Source: Alteromonadaceae bacterium
Lineage (GTDB): Bacteria > Pseudomonadota > Gammaproteobacteria > Enterobacterales > Alteromonadaceae
Assembly (NCBI GenBank): GCA_014872785.1
Contig: WKFJ01000006.1
Location: forward strand, 94,535-158,534
Reading direction: 5' to 3'
Length of the DNA stretch: 64,000 nucleotides
In this document: piece after piece, positions 18,947 to 27,360 of the stretch
Layout of the letters: each line of letters starts with the position of its first letter
Numbering within the stretch: the stretch's first letter is position 1
Program-made: the position numbers and the translations under genes
Notes under the pieces: model-generated
Seen by the model: only the letters and a program-made list of their open reading frames with translations
Database searches by the model: none
What the model was told of the DNA's origin: nothing

Positions 18947-19312
18947 CTAATAAAGGCCGTATTTTCCGAGTGAGTCTAACAGCTTTTCAGTGGTCAGCGG
19001 TTTTTGAATAAAATCCAAGGCACCAAGATTTAAAACTCTTTGTTGCATTTGCGGCTGCACATCGCCAGACACTACCAATACAAACACCTCTATCTTTTCA
19101 GCTTTAATAGCTTCGAGTACCTGTACCCCATCCATCACGGGCATGGTGAGGTCTAAAAACAAGATAGTGATAGCTTCAGAACGCAAAACGTCTAATGCTT
19201 GTTGGCCATGTTCAGCAAGATGTATTTCAGTCGCGAAACCTTCCGGCAAACATCGTTGCACAGACTTCCTACCGAGCTTTGAATCGTCACATATTAAGAC
19301 TGAGAAGCTCAT
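18947..19312 (-). CDS. Single-domain response regulator (CheY-like)
   Basis: 121 aa receiver domain only. Acidic pocket D9/D10, phospho-acceptor D54 in FLDLTMPVMDG, S82 in VVSGD and K104 in IQKPLT are all present, so it should be phosphorylatable. No output domain and no histidine kinase gene nearby, so it acts through protein contacts or as a phosphate shuttle. It is divergent from aceK, with about 107 bp between the two starts. Confidence 0.9.
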   Translation of the reverse strand: MSFSVLICDDSKLGRKSVQRCLPEGFATEIHLAEHGQQALDVLRSEAITILFLDLTMPVMDGVQVLEAIKAEKIEVFVLVVSGDVQPQMQQRVLNLGALDFIQKPLTTEKLLDSLGKYGLY

Positions 19313-19419
19313 GTTTTATAAATACTTTCCTGTTAAATGACTCAAAATCGCTCGCCAATTGTATCTATTTTTTGGTAAAACCCAAGACATGGATGCAATC
19401 TTTCAGAAATTAGTACCGA

Positions 19420-21132
19420 ATGTCTGCAAACAACAACTCTACCTACGCACTTGCCTATCTCATATTAAAAGGCTTTGAGAAGAGCTTTCGCCGCTTTTCG
19501 AATATTAGCGCCGGCGCCAAGCAACGCTTTGAACATTGCAATTGGTCAGCTTGCCAACAAGCATCCAAAAATCGTATCGACCAATATGAAAAAAGCTTAA
19601 ATGAAACCGTTTCTGAACTTTATTTGAGAATAGAGCCACACGCCCAGAGCAACAACTTTTGGCAATCACTTAAGCAAAACTTTGTCTCTTTTCTGGAAAA
19701 CCACCCACAGTTTGAACTAGCAGAAACCTTCTACAATTCCGTAGTGGGTCGCATTTTCAAACATCAGCGCATCGAACAAGACATGATGTTTGTGTTACCG
19801 AGCCGTTGCTATCTCGCTGGCCATGTCAGGCCTAATGTAGTTAATACATTTGATGCCGGAACCACGGTCAAACTCACGCTAGAAAAACTGTTTAGTCACT
19901 ATCGCTTCAATATGCCGTTTGAAAACTATCTGCGCGACCTGAAAAGCCTGACAGCGGAAATAAAACGCCGTCTAACCACAGAAACTCGAAAAACAGTGAA
20001 AAAAGTGGAAATGCTCAAGCCAGGGTTCTTTCGAGGTAAAGCTGGTTACCTGATTGGCCGAATTTGCTTTGAAGAAGGTCAAATGCCCTTTGTTATTGCC
20101 CTGATGACGAATGAGCGAAAAGAACTTTTTATTGATGCGTTACTAACAGAAAAGCGAGACCTCAGTGTCTTGTTTGGCTTTGCTCGTTCGTATTTTATGG
20201 TGGACAGCCAACACCCTGCTGAGATTGTGGCATTTTTGCAAGAACTACTGCCCAACAAAAAACACTTCGAGCTATACACCTCCATTGGATTTTACAAACA
20301 CGGTAAGACGGTTTTTTATCGCAACTTCCTGCAACACCTGGAAGAAACTGAAGATAAATTTGAGATTGCCCCCGGTATTCGGGGTCTGGTGATGATGGTA
20401 TTCCATCTCCCGTCTTATGGTGTGGTATTTAAAATCATTAAGGACGAATTTGCTGAAAGTAAAAAAATAACGCGTCAAACCGTCATCGACCGCTACAAAC
20501 TGGTCAAAACACACGACCGTATCGGGCGCATGGCCGATACCCATGAGTTTGCCAACTTTCACTTACCTCTTGAGCGAATACATCCAGATCTGCTGCAAGA
20601 ATTACAAGAGACCTGTGCCAATAGTATTGAAGTAACTGAGTCAGAGTTGTTGATTAAGCACATGTATATCGAACGCAGGATGACGCCGTTGAATATTTAT
20701 CTGGCGCAAACTGAAGAGCCGGAAAAAGTACGTAGCGCTATAGATGACCTGGGCTCTACCATTAAGCAAATAGCAGCTGCCAACATCTTTCCAGGCGATA
20801 TGCTGCACAAGAACTTCGGGATAACGCGCCATGGTCGCGTTATTTTCTACGATTATGACGAAATCTGTTATATGTCAGAACGCAATTTTAGAGAGTTACC
20901 TCGTTCAGACGCCCCCTATGCTTTAGACTGTTTGTCAGTTGCCCCCGATGACGTATTCCCGGAACAGTTTGAGCATTTTATCGTCGGTAAAAAGCACCTT
21001 AAAGAGATGTTGAAAGAGCTACACGGCGATCTGTTTTCGGTGCAGTATTGGCAGGATATACAAAAGCAGGTAGCAAGCGGGGATATTATCCACGTTACGC
21101 CGTATGGCGAGACTCAGCGCCTGCCGCGCTGA
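19420..21132 (+). CDS. aceK: Isocitrate dehydrogenase kinase/phosphatase
   Basis: 570 aa, the family's usual length. It phosphorylates and dephosphorylates isocitrate dehydrogenase to divert carbon into the glyoxylate bypass on acetate or fatty acids. Visible marks are the regulatory N-terminal half and the ATP site PGIRGLVMMVFHLPSYGVVFKIIKDEF (P-loop-like with catalytic Lys). The kinase-like end holds HKNFGITRHGRVIFYDYDEICY, whose DYDEI supplies the metal ligands. aceB and aceA are not next to it, unlike in E. coli. No operon partner follows; the next gene is convergent. Confidence 0.96.
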   Translation: MSANNNSTYALAYLILKGFEKSFRRFSNISAGAKQRFEHCNWSACQQASKNRIDQYEKSLNETVSELYLRIEPHAQSNNFWQSLKQNFVSFLENHPQFELAETFYNSVVGRIFKHQRIEQDMMFVLPSRCYLAGHVRPNVVNTFDAGTTVKLTLEKLFSHYRFNMPFENYLRDLKSLTAEIKRRLTTETRKTVKKVEMLKPGFFRGKAGYLIGRICFEEGQMPFVIALMTNERKELFIDALLTEKRDLSVLFGFARSYFMVDSQHPAEIVAFLQELLPNKKHFELYTSIGFYKHGKTVFYRNFLQHLEETEDKFEIAPGIRGLVMMVFHLPSYGVVFKIIKDEFAESKKITRQTVIDRYKLVKTHDRIGRMADTHEFANFHLPLERIHPDLLQELQETCANSIEVTESELLIKHMYIERRMTPLNIYLAQTEEPEKVRSAIDDLGSTIKQIAAANIFPGDMLHKNFGITRHGRVIFYDYDEICYMSERNFRELPRSDAPYALDCLSVAPDDVFPEQFEHFIVGKKHLKEMLKELHGDLFSVQYWQDIQKQVASGDIIHVTPYGETQRLPR

Positions 21133-21149
21133 GTACAATATCGTAGCGT

Positions 21150-21554
21150 TTACATTTGTGCGGCGACACTCATGGCGTGCCAAAGCATTAAAAATGAAAT
21201 AACACAGCCAACAATCCAAAATAAACTGCGTAACTTGTCTATGTCGAACCAATACATAAACAGATAGCACAAACGAGCAAATACAAACGCAATGGCGTAA
21301 TATTGCATTAAGTCAGTCGCTGCATTCACTGCCACCACTGCCAATGCACCAGGAGTGTATAATGCCAGTGCCTCAAAACAGTTGTAATGAGCGGCTTTGG
21401 CACGCGCCCCAAATCCAGATAAGCGATCTTGTTGCTCACGTGGGTTGCGATTGTCATAACGACCTTCTTTGAACATCGCATAGGCCAAAGGCGCCTTAGC
21501 TAGAAGTGGCATAAGTGCCGCAATAAAAAGACTGATTAATATAACTTCCATCAA
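21150..21554 (-). CDS. MAPEG-family membrane protein
   Basis: 134 aa with four hydrophobic helices. The hallmark is FGARAKAAHYNCFEALALYTPGALAV, the MAPEG E-x-x-x-N-x-x-E-like helix pair with the A..A..N.FE.hp pattern that binds glutathione in eukaryotic relatives. Bacterial members of this type are small inner-membrane proteins of uncertain role. Convergent with aceK at a distance of 17 bp. Confidence 0.85.
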   Translation of the reverse strand: MMEVILISLFIAALMPLLAKAPLAYAMFKEGRYDNRNPREQQDRLSGFGARAKAAHYNCFEALALYTPGALAVVAVNAATDLMQYYAIAFVFARLCYLFMYWFDIDKLRSLFWIVGCVISFLMLWHAMSVAAQM

Positions 21555-21657
21555 TGAGCTCTCACGCTTAAAATCTTACTTAGCCTAGCGTTTGTAAACT
21601 CTGTTGCAAACCCTTTTTAGTTTTAATTTGGCCACCAACCACATAACGATATCTACC

Positions 21658-22584
21658 ATGTCCATTACCGATTTACTCAACATTAAGACGCCATCGCCAC
21701 TGAATGAATGCGACTTTTTTGCTGGTAGTGATCATTGCGCACCTCAATTTATGATCAAACGGGACGACCTTATTCATCCCATTATTTCCGGTAATAAGTG
21801 GCGAAAACTACAAGCCCTATTCACCTGTGAAGACCTCTTTAAATACGAAGCGATAGTGAGTTTCGGCGGCGGTTTTTCCAATCATCTGCATGCAATTGGG
21901 TTTTGTTGCCAGCAATTGAACATACCGTTTCATGCCATGATACGCGGTAACTACGAAGAGCAGTTGTCGCCCATGCTAAACGACCTCAAAACTTGGTCGG
22001 CACAACTGCATTGGCTGACGAAAATTGAATATAAAAATCGCGCACAAGTAGAATTTCTCGACAAACTCAAAGATAAATTCCCAAATGCCTTGTTTATAGC
22101 CGAAGGTGGCTCCCATCAGCACGCACTAATTGGTATGCAAGCCCTAATCGATGAACTTCCTGAAGAGATTGATGCCATCTTATGCCCAGTTGCCAGTGCT
22201 GGCACTATGGCTGGATTAATTGCCGCAGCCACACTGACTAAACGACATATCGAGATTATTGGTATAGCGATGTTAAAAGGTGAAGGCTATTTAGAAGATT
22301 TAGTCACTGAACTGCTTCATAAAATGTTGCCTGAACATTGCCAAAGACAACAACTGATTAAGTGGGAAATTAGACACGATTTTCATTGTGGTGGATATGC
22401 CAAAACCACCGATGCGTTATTGCAGTTTTGCAAAATTTTTAGCCACGACACGCAGGTACCGGTTGAACCGGTATACAGCGGAAAGTTGATGTATGCCGCA
22501 ACACAGTTACAGCAACAAGGTCAACTTAGAGACTTTAACAAAATAGTGCTGTTACACACTGGAGGGTTGCAGGGAGCCCGTTAA
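21658..22584 (+). CDS. PLP-dependent ACC deaminase / D-cysteine desulfhydrase family protein
   Basis: 308 aa from the ATG at 21658; an in-frame TTG at 21604 is less likely. Fold type II PLP enzyme. The Schiff-base lysine is in HPIISGNKWRKLQAL (K47). The phosphate-binding region is LCPVASAGTMAGLIAA, and the SFGGGFSNHLHA loop matches the substrate site of ACC deaminase and D-cysteine desulfhydrase. In marine bacteria most such proteins are D-cysteine desulfhydrases or unknown deaminases rather than ACC deaminases, so no symbol is given. Convergent with ppgK. Confidence 0.85.
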   Translation: MSITDLLNIKTPSPLNECDFFAGSDHCAPQFMIKRDDLIHPIISGNKWRKLQALFTCEDLFKYEAIVSFGGGFSNHLHAIGFCCQQLNIPFHAMIRGNYEEQLSPMLNDLKTWSAQLHWLTKIEYKNRAQVEFLDKLKDKFPNALFIAEGGSHQHALIGMQALIDELPEEIDAILCPVASAGTMAGLIAAATLTKRHIEIIGIAMLKGEGYLEDLVTELLHKMLPEHCQRQQLIKWEIRHDFHCGGYAKTTDALLQFCKIFSHDTQVPVEPVYSGKLMYAATQLQQQGQLRDFNKIVLLHTGGLQGAR

Positions 22585-22615
22585 AAAAAGTAGGGCTATT
22601 TAGCCCTACTTTTTT
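22583..22615. terminator. Bidirectional terminator between the PLP enzyme and ppgK
   Basis: The stem AGTAGGGCTA / TAGCCCTACT has a short loop and runs of A on the left and T on the right. It overlaps the stop codon of ppgK and ends the convergent gene on the other side. Confidence 0.9.
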
Positions 22616-23409
22616 GAAGTGGTTCTACGCGCAGCCAGACGCTCTTTTCGCGCCAGCGCTTGAGCCCGTTTTCTCTCAGTATCGGCATATACCGCGGCTC
22701 CTATAATTCCTGCTTCGTTAAGCAACGCAGCAGCCATTACCGGCGTATTTACGGCAAGGTGCTTTTCGAATTTTTCCAGTTTCTTACTCGCACCACCGCC
22801 GAGTATGAATAGGTCAGGCCAAAATAAATCTTCAAGAGTTTTTAAGTACGTATTAAAACGCGGTCCCCATTGCTTCCATTTAAGTTCATTGCGTTTTCGC
22901 GCCGCATCAGAGGCATAAAGCTCGCCTTCTTCACCATTTGCTAAATAGATATGGCCAAGTTCGGTATTGGGGATCATTTGCCCTTTGCAGAAAATTGCTG
23001 TACCCAATCCCGTACCTACGGCGACGAATATGACAGTGCCATCGTGTCCCTTGCCATGGCCTAGCTTAAACTCAGCCATTCCAGCAGCATCGGCATCATT
23101 TACGCAGTAAACGTCCAGACCAGTCGCTTTTTTAAATAAAGCTTCGATATCGGTATCAATAAAGGCCTTATCTACATTTGCCGCGGTCTTTGCAACGCCA
23201 TGTTGAATGGCTGCAGGAAAACCACAACCAATAGGTCCTTTCCAATTAAAATGAGTCACCAGCTCGGCGATCGTATTAGCAACAGCCGATGGTGTGGCAG
23301 GTTGAGGGGTGGGTATTCGATGCCTTTCTGTGAGCATTTCACCCGACACTGTATCTACAATAGCGCCTTTAATTCCCGAACCGCCAACGTCAATACCCAG
23401 AATTCTCAT
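22606..23409 (-). CDS. ppgK: Polyphosphate glucokinase (ROK family)
   Basis: 267 aa. The ATP/polyphosphate-binding start is [19 protein letters not shown]. The glucose-site acids are in [12 protein letters not shown], and GTGLGTAIF and LGHIYL follow. These blocks match PpgK, which phosphorylates glucose using inorganic polyphosphate (and often ATP). The C-terminal 20 residues are Arg/Lys-rich. The normal length is about 250-270. The single-gene unit has its terminator at 22583-22615. Confidence 0.9.
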   Translation of the reverse strand: MRILGIDVGGSGIKGAIVDTVSGEMLTERHRIPTPQPATPSAVANTIAELVTHFNWKGPIGCGFPAAIQHGVAKTAANVDKAFIDTDIEALFKKATGLDVYCVNDADAAGMAEFKLGHGKGHDGTVIFVAVGTGLGTAIFCKGQMIPNTELGHIYLANGEEGELYASDAARKRNELKWKQWGPRFNTYLKTLEDLFWPDLFILGGGASKKLEKFEKHLAVNTPVMAAALLNEAGIIGAAVYADTERKRAQALARKERLAARRTTSKK

Positions 23410-23661
23410 ATCACATTAACCCATTACCTTTATATTCAAATAAGAGTACACCCTTTTCTCCAAAATCTGCAACTTCGACCAGCCCTCAAATCCAACTGGA
23501 CGGCTTTTAGAAATCGTAACGAGGAAATAAGACAAGACAAAATAACACGCTACAAGCACCTAAAGGCAATGAAGGAAAGGCTCCTCTTTTAACGACAATG
23601 GTGAACTTGGTTCATCACGTGTAATTAAAGAGACTAAGTTGTCATGGTGATGGCCAATGAC

Positions 23662-23782
23662 TAGAGCCTGTTGATCTTTGTTATTGCTTTTTAACTTAGC
23701 CCATTAGGCCTGCTAGGCAATGCCGCGATCTGAAAGCGCTCAGATTGAACAAAACTTATACCGCAAAGATCAACAGGCTCTA
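23662..23782. mobile_element. MITE-like element with 19-bp terminal inverted repeats
   Basis: 121 bp. The left end TAGAGCCTGTTGATCTTTG (23662-23680) and the right end (23764-23782, reverse complement) are identical over 19 bp. If the outermost TA pairs are the target duplication, the element is GAGCC...GGCTC flanked by TA, as for IS630/mariner-type elements. It has no coding capacity. Related copies at 17355, 34685 and 36767 share the ends and partly the interior. Confidence 0.8.
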
Positions 23783-24241
23783 AGGCAATTGTTTAATTTT
23801 ATCGCCCACTTTAACGTCGTGTTGGGCAAACCACCCCTGATTCATTTCAAGTGCATAACGGATTTTTTGGCTAGACCCTACAGAGGTTAAATCATGTGGT
23901 TGCATGGGCTTAATATCGGTAATTTCGCCTGTTTCAGTGATAAAGGCGACATCAAGGGGAATCAGGGTATTTTTCATCCACATTGACGCATAACGGTTCA
24001 CGTCAAACTTAAATAACATACCACAGTCCTCGCACATCGACTCTCTGAACATTAGCCCTTGTTGACGAAGTTCAAAGCGGTCGGCGTATTCCACCTGTAG
24101 CGTTTTGTCCGCCACTTTTATCGACACTTCTCCAAAGGTTGATTGCGTTGCAAGTGCTGGCAAGACTAACAAAAACAGAGTCGCAACAATTAGTCTAAGA
24201 AGGTGGTTTGAATATGTTTTTAACATCCGAATCGGTCTCAT
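23780..24241 (-). CDS. DUF192 family exported protein
   Basis: 153 aa with an N-terminal signal peptide or anchor (LLRLIVATLFLLVLPALA). The mature part holds the DUF192 core: the LEVEYADRFELRQQGLMFRESMCEDCGMLF region, MWMKNTLIPLDVAFI and YALEMNQGWFAQHDVKVGD. The double Cys of CEDCGMLF is typical. Function is unknown in the family, but members are often exported and found near amino-acid or sugar metabolism. Its ATG overlaps the previous gene's TAA by one base (TAATG), so translation is coupled to 24241-24726. Confidence 0.88.
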   Translation of the reverse strand: MRPIRMLKTYSNHLLRLIVATLFLLVLPALATQSTFGEVSIKVADKTLQVEYADRFELRQQGLMFRESMCEDCGMLFKFDVNRYASMWMKNTLIPLDVAFITETGEITDIKPMQPHDLTSVGSSQKIRYALEMNQGWFAQHDVKVGDKIKQLP

Positions 24242-24726
24242 TAATTTGAACTTGGCTTTCTCATCAGTAGCTGTGAGCTTTGATATTCCAATATGATACT
24301 TGCCTCGTAATGCAAGCTATCAATTTTAGGTGCCAAGACCTCTAATACACTGTTGTTATGAAAATGCTGTGTTTTGGTTTCAGGGTGAGGATAATAGACT
24401 AATCCCGCATACTTTTGTCCATTAAATTGCAAAACACAGTCAAAAAATGAAAAGGTTTCAGGGGGAAAACCCTCAATCCACTGTACTTTTTCAAAGGTAT
24501 ACTTAGGTGTAATTACTTCAAATACTGCCGGTGCAATATTGATGTTGATGGTCCCCAGAAAATACGCACTTAGGTCTAGTCCCAATGCTTTGAAGAAAGG
24601 CACCTGCATTTCTATGCTGCCCTTTGGATAAGGACTATCTTTCGCATTCCCAGAGGCAATTTGATGCCCGGGCCTGACAATGCCAGATATTTTTGTCTCC
24701 TCGCCTAGAGCACTATTACTGCACAT
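24241..24726 (-). CDS. Protein resembling archaeal-type CTP-dependent riboflavin kinase (DUF120-like)
   Basis: 161 aa. Compared by eye with archaeal RibK, the order of conserved elements is the same: an N-terminal GIVRPGHQIASGNA strand-loop, a central FKALGLDLSAYFLGTININIAP (RibK has LGxxPxxGTLNV), and IEGFPPETFSFFD. A C-terminal GLVYYPHPETKTQHFHN..LEVLAPKIDSL is close to GVIVRPxxTHH..hEhIAP. RibK uses CTP to phosphorylate riboflavin to FMN. Residues 1-10 look odd because the start overlaps the panE stop by 11 bp. It may instead bind another ligand. Middle gene of a three-gene coupled unit. Confidence 0.5.
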   Translation of the reverse strand: MCSNSALGEETKISGIVRPGHQIASGNAKDSPYPKGSIEMQVPFFKALGLDLSAYFLGTININIAPAVFEVITPKYTFEKVQWIEGFPPETFSFFDCVLQFNGQKYAGLVYYPHPETKTQHFHNNSVLEVLAPKIDSLHYEASIILEYQSSQLLMRKPSSN

Positions 24727-25726
24727 TTTGGTCCATCAACTTCAATAACTGGGTGGCAGATAGACTGGGAATCTCTTCGTTTTGTTGGTACTCACGGATT
24801 AGTTGAGCAACCACTTTATTAGCAGGTGCCGTGAGACCAGACGCTTCCGCCATCGCCACCACTGCACCATTTAGAAAATCTATCTCGGTTTGCCTCTGTG
24901 CTTGCATATCCTCCCACATCGAAGAACGGGCGGCCGGATCTATGGCGAGCATCTTTTGCGCGATGCGTTTAAATACCCAGTCAGGTAAGCGCAATATAGC
25001 GGGCAATAATCTTGGGGGAACTGCGGTTAACTTAGCAAGCTTGATACCTTTGTGTTTACACAATGCCAATAACTCAGATTGGCAACGCGCCAAGACTAGT
25101 CGATAACCTCGCTGTTCAAGTTGCAACTTCAAGGGAATATTAGACAAGGCGTTAATCGCATTATTCAAATTGAGTTGCAACTTGCCCCATATGACTGCTG
25201 CAATATCCCGATGTAACTCGCAATTGATACCATATTCTTCATAAGCTTTTTTCAGCGGCTTGAGCAAATCTTGTGATGGAAAATGCAACGCCCCGTCGGT
25301 AGCTCGATGAAAATGGCAACTGTCATTTTGTACTACATTAAAAGGTACAATTCCTGGATAAATACGAAACTCGGGTAACGCCGATTGCAAACTTTCTGGT
25401 GCACCTACACCATTTTGCAACGCAATAATTAGGGCTTTTTTGCCACAGTTTTGCGCGATTTCTTCAATCGCCGAGGGCATCGCCGTGCACTTTAAGGTAA
25501 TTAGCACTACATCGGCATCCGCGAGCACATCGGGTGTTGTTGCGAAAGGCACGTTGCTTATGATTTCGTCACGACCTTGATAGTCGGTGAGCCTAAGTCC
25601 ACCGTTTGCCTCTATAGCGTCTTTAATACGAGGACGTCCCAGCAAACAAACATTGACTCCTTGTTTGTGTAGTACAGCCCCAATGTAGCAGCCTATTGAA
25701 CCTGCACCGTACACGACAACCTTCAT
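24716..25726 (-). CDS. panE: 2-dehydropantoate 2-reductase family protein
   Basis: 336 aa, starting at the ATG at 25726 that follows AGAGGAG; a longer GTG start at 25747 lacks support. The N-terminal Rossmann fold VVVYGAGSIGCYIGAVL binds NADPH. The catalytic domain contains LITLKCTAMPSAIE, QNGVGAPE, and an IWGKLQLNLNNAINALSNIPL segment carrying the catalytic Lys. The enzyme makes pantoate for coenzyme A, though other ketopantoate-like reductases share the fold. First of three overlapping genes, so co-translated with the DUF120-like and DUF192 proteins. Confidence 0.82.
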   Translation of the reverse strand: MKVVVYGAGSIGCYIGAVLHKQGVNVCLLGRPRIKDAIEANGGLRLTDYQGRDEIISNVPFATTPDVLADADVVLITLKCTAMPSAIEEIAQNCGKKALIIALQNGVGAPESLQSALPEFRIYPGIVPFNVVQNDSCHFHRATDGALHFPSQDLLKPLKKAYEEYGINCELHRDIAAVIWGKLQLNLNNAINALSNIPLKLQLEQRGYRLVLARCQSELLALCKHKGIKLAKLTAVPPRLLPAILRLPDWVFKRIAQKMLAIDPAARSSMWEDMQAQRQTEIDFLNGAVVAMAEASGLTAPANKVVAQLIREYQQNEEIPSLSATQLLKLMDQNVQ

Positions 25727-25814
25727 TATTTCTCCTCTGCCCGCCACTTGGCTAAATTGCGCTGTAACTCAGTCTAGCCTATAATCATGCCTGTTTTTCA
25801 TATCAACACAAGCT

Positions 25815-25966
25815 GGAGGATGCACATGATTGTAAGAAACATTCTCCGGGCTGCGGACTAACGTCTACTAAGCACTACGCTTACTTTCAGCCCGGCCACA
25901 GGCTGGGGCGCCTTGCCCCAAAGTTCAGTTATTTTACTGACGCTTCGTTGCGTCTGAGGCTAGATT
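25815..25966 (+). promoter_or_regulatory. Structured leader with mutually exclusive hairpins upstream of rsgA
   Basis: GC-rich mRNA leader. CCGGGCTG (25846-25853, inside the small ORF) can pair with CAGCCCGG (25888-25895). CAGCC (25888-25892) can instead pair with GGCTG (25901-25905). Further hairpins are TGGGGC/GCCCCA (904-909 with 915-920 after 25000) and GACGC/GCGTC (25939-25954), the latter ending directly before the GAGG ribosome-binding site of rsgA. This layout resembles a translation-controlled attenuator. Its function is inferred. Confidence 0.6.
25826..25861 (+). CDS. Leader-type 11-codon ORF upstream of rsgA
   Basis: Encodes MIVRNILRAAD and stops with TAA. The GGAGG (25815-25819) six bases before the ATG is much stronger than most in the window. 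Codons 8-10 (Arg-Ala-Ala) lie inside one arm of the leader hairpin, so a ribosome here would control folding. It is too short to be an independent protein and looks like a regulatory leader peptide. A second in-frame ATG at 25820 lies too close to the ribosome-binding site. Confidence 0.55.
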   Translation: MIVRNILRAAD

Positions 25967-27013
25967 GTGAATACAACATTACTTCAACTTGGTTGGAAAC
26001 CACATTTCCAACAACAACTGTCTTTAGAAGACTTAGAAAATTGCGCTATATATCGCGTTTTTGCTCAACATCGTTCACAAATTGTATGTTTGGGAAGCGA
26101 GCATTACCCACACCCCAAAACTTTTCAGGTTACGCACCATTTCAACGACATCACTGTCGGAGATTGGGTGCTCATTGATAGCAACAATCAAATAGTTAAA
26201 CGTTTGGACAGATTCTCATTGGCGCAGCGCAAAGCTGCCGGTACCGAGATAAAAACCCAGCGTATCGCCGCGAACGTAGACACTATTTTTATTGTGATGT
26301 CGCTGAATCAGGACTTTAATCTTAATAGACTCGAGCGCTACTTGGCATTGGTAAAGTCTATGCAAGTGGAGCCCGTTGTAATACTGACCAAAGCTGACTT
26401 ATGCGAAAATTACGATGATTTTGCTGCTCAAGTGCAAAGGTTGGATCCATTTCTTACCTTTGAAATTGTCAACGCGCTTGATAATAAAAGCGTTCAGGCA
26501 CTTCAAAAATACAGCCAAACGGGAAATACCGTTGCATTTATTGGCTCATCCGGTGTGGGTAAATCAACCTTGGTGAATTCCTTAAGTGGTAACGAAATTC
26601 AGAAAACCGGTAGTATTCGAGAAGACGACGATAAAGGACGACATACAACGACATCTCGACAGATGCAGCTATTACCCAATGGCGCTTTGCTCTTGGACAC
26701 GCCAGGAATGCGTGAATTGCAATTGGTAAACAGTGCTGAGGGAATCGCCGATACCTTCAATGACATTGAACAACTTGCCTCTGAATGTCGATTTCATGAC
26801 TGTCAGCATGAATCAGAGCCGGGGTGCGCAATACAAGCAGCTATTGTTGATGAAAAACTCGATGTGAGGAGGTTGCGCAACTATCAAAAACTGTTAAAGG
26901 AAGATTTGCACAATCCCTCAACGGTACATGAGCGCCGTCAAGCAGATAAGAAGCTACACAAGTTTTACAAAACTACTCAACAAGGAAAGTACGACCTTAA
27001 ATACAAAGACTAA
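25967..27013 (+). CDS. rsgA: Ribosome small-subunit-dependent GTPase A (RsgA/YjeQ family)
   Basis: 348 aa circularly permuted GTPase involved in 30S maturation. The OB domain is at about 1-95. Then the permuted motifs come in the order G4 LTKADL, G1 GSSGVGKSTLVN, G2 region with GRHTTT, and G3 DTPGMREL. The C-terminal zinc finger has CRFHDCQHESEPGC. The GTG start at 25967 has GAGG upstream; the 25948 ATG is in another frame. Alteromonads often carry a second RsgA-like protein besides the one near orn, so this may be the paralog. Expression may be controlled by the leader at 25815-25966. Confidence 0.88.
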   Translation: MNTTLLQLGWKPHFQQQLSLEDLENCAIYRVFAQHRSQIVCLGSEHYPHPKTFQVTHHFNDITVGDWVLIDSNNQIVKRLDRFSLAQRKAAGTEIKTQRIAANVDTIFIVMSLNQDFNLNRLERYLALVKSMQVEPVVILTKADLCENYDDFAAQVQRLDPFLTFEIVNALDNKSVQALQKYSQTGNTVAFIGSSGVGKSTLVNSLSGNEIQKTGSIREDDDKGRHTTTSRQMQLLPNGALLLDTPGMRELQLVNSAEGIADTFNDIEQLASECRFHDCQHESEPGCAIQAAIVDEKLDVRRLRNYQKLLKEDLHNPSTVHERRQADKKLHKFYKTTQQGKYDLKYKD

Positions 27014-27175
27014 GCAGCTATGAAAAGGACGTCGCGTAGCTTGAGATTTGGCTCTACAGAGCTATCAGACAAAAAACTGTACCTCGGTACAGTAGATAAA
27101 TAGGAAGCGTTTGATAACGTAATAGGCGTTTCGTTGAGGAAACATTTTCAACTTTTAAAATGGAATTTATAACCT

Positions 27176-27340
27176 ATGAAAACATTAGCGAGTTTTGAAC
27201 TTGATGCTGTGAGTGCTGGCTTTATCGATACGCCGTATCCAACTCCCCCGAATCCGCCGTCATTTGATATGAGCTGGTATACCGACCCTTTAACTGATGA
27301 TACCGTTCCTGCGAATCCTTGGCCGAACATGATCCCATAA
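27176..27340 (+). CDS. Putative secreted peptide with double-glycine-type (microcin/bacteriocin) leader
   Basis: 54 aa. The first 15 residues, MKTLASFELDAVSAG, match the leader of class II microcins and bacteriocins, for example the MRTLTLNELDSVSGG leader of colicin V, including ELDxVS and a terminal small-Gly pair (Ala-Gly here). Such leaders are cut by C39-peptidase ABC exporters. The predicted 39-residue core has eleven Pro, two Trp, no Cys and no Lys or Arg, and is acidic. It is unusual for a membrane-active microcin. A strong terminator follows at 27361. There is no transporter, immunity or modifying enzyme next to it, so function and processing are inference. Confidence 0.55.
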   Translation: MKTLASFELDAVSAGFIDTPYPTPPNPPSFDMSWYTDPLTDDTVPANPWPNMIP

Positions 27341-27360
27341 TCTAGGCATCTAAGGTAAAA

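Noticed and set aside
27020..27103. 27-codon ORF (MKRTSRSLRFGSTEL...) just after rsgA
   Set aside because: No clear ribosome-binding site and no leader-like or membrane feature; not supported as a second peptide gene.
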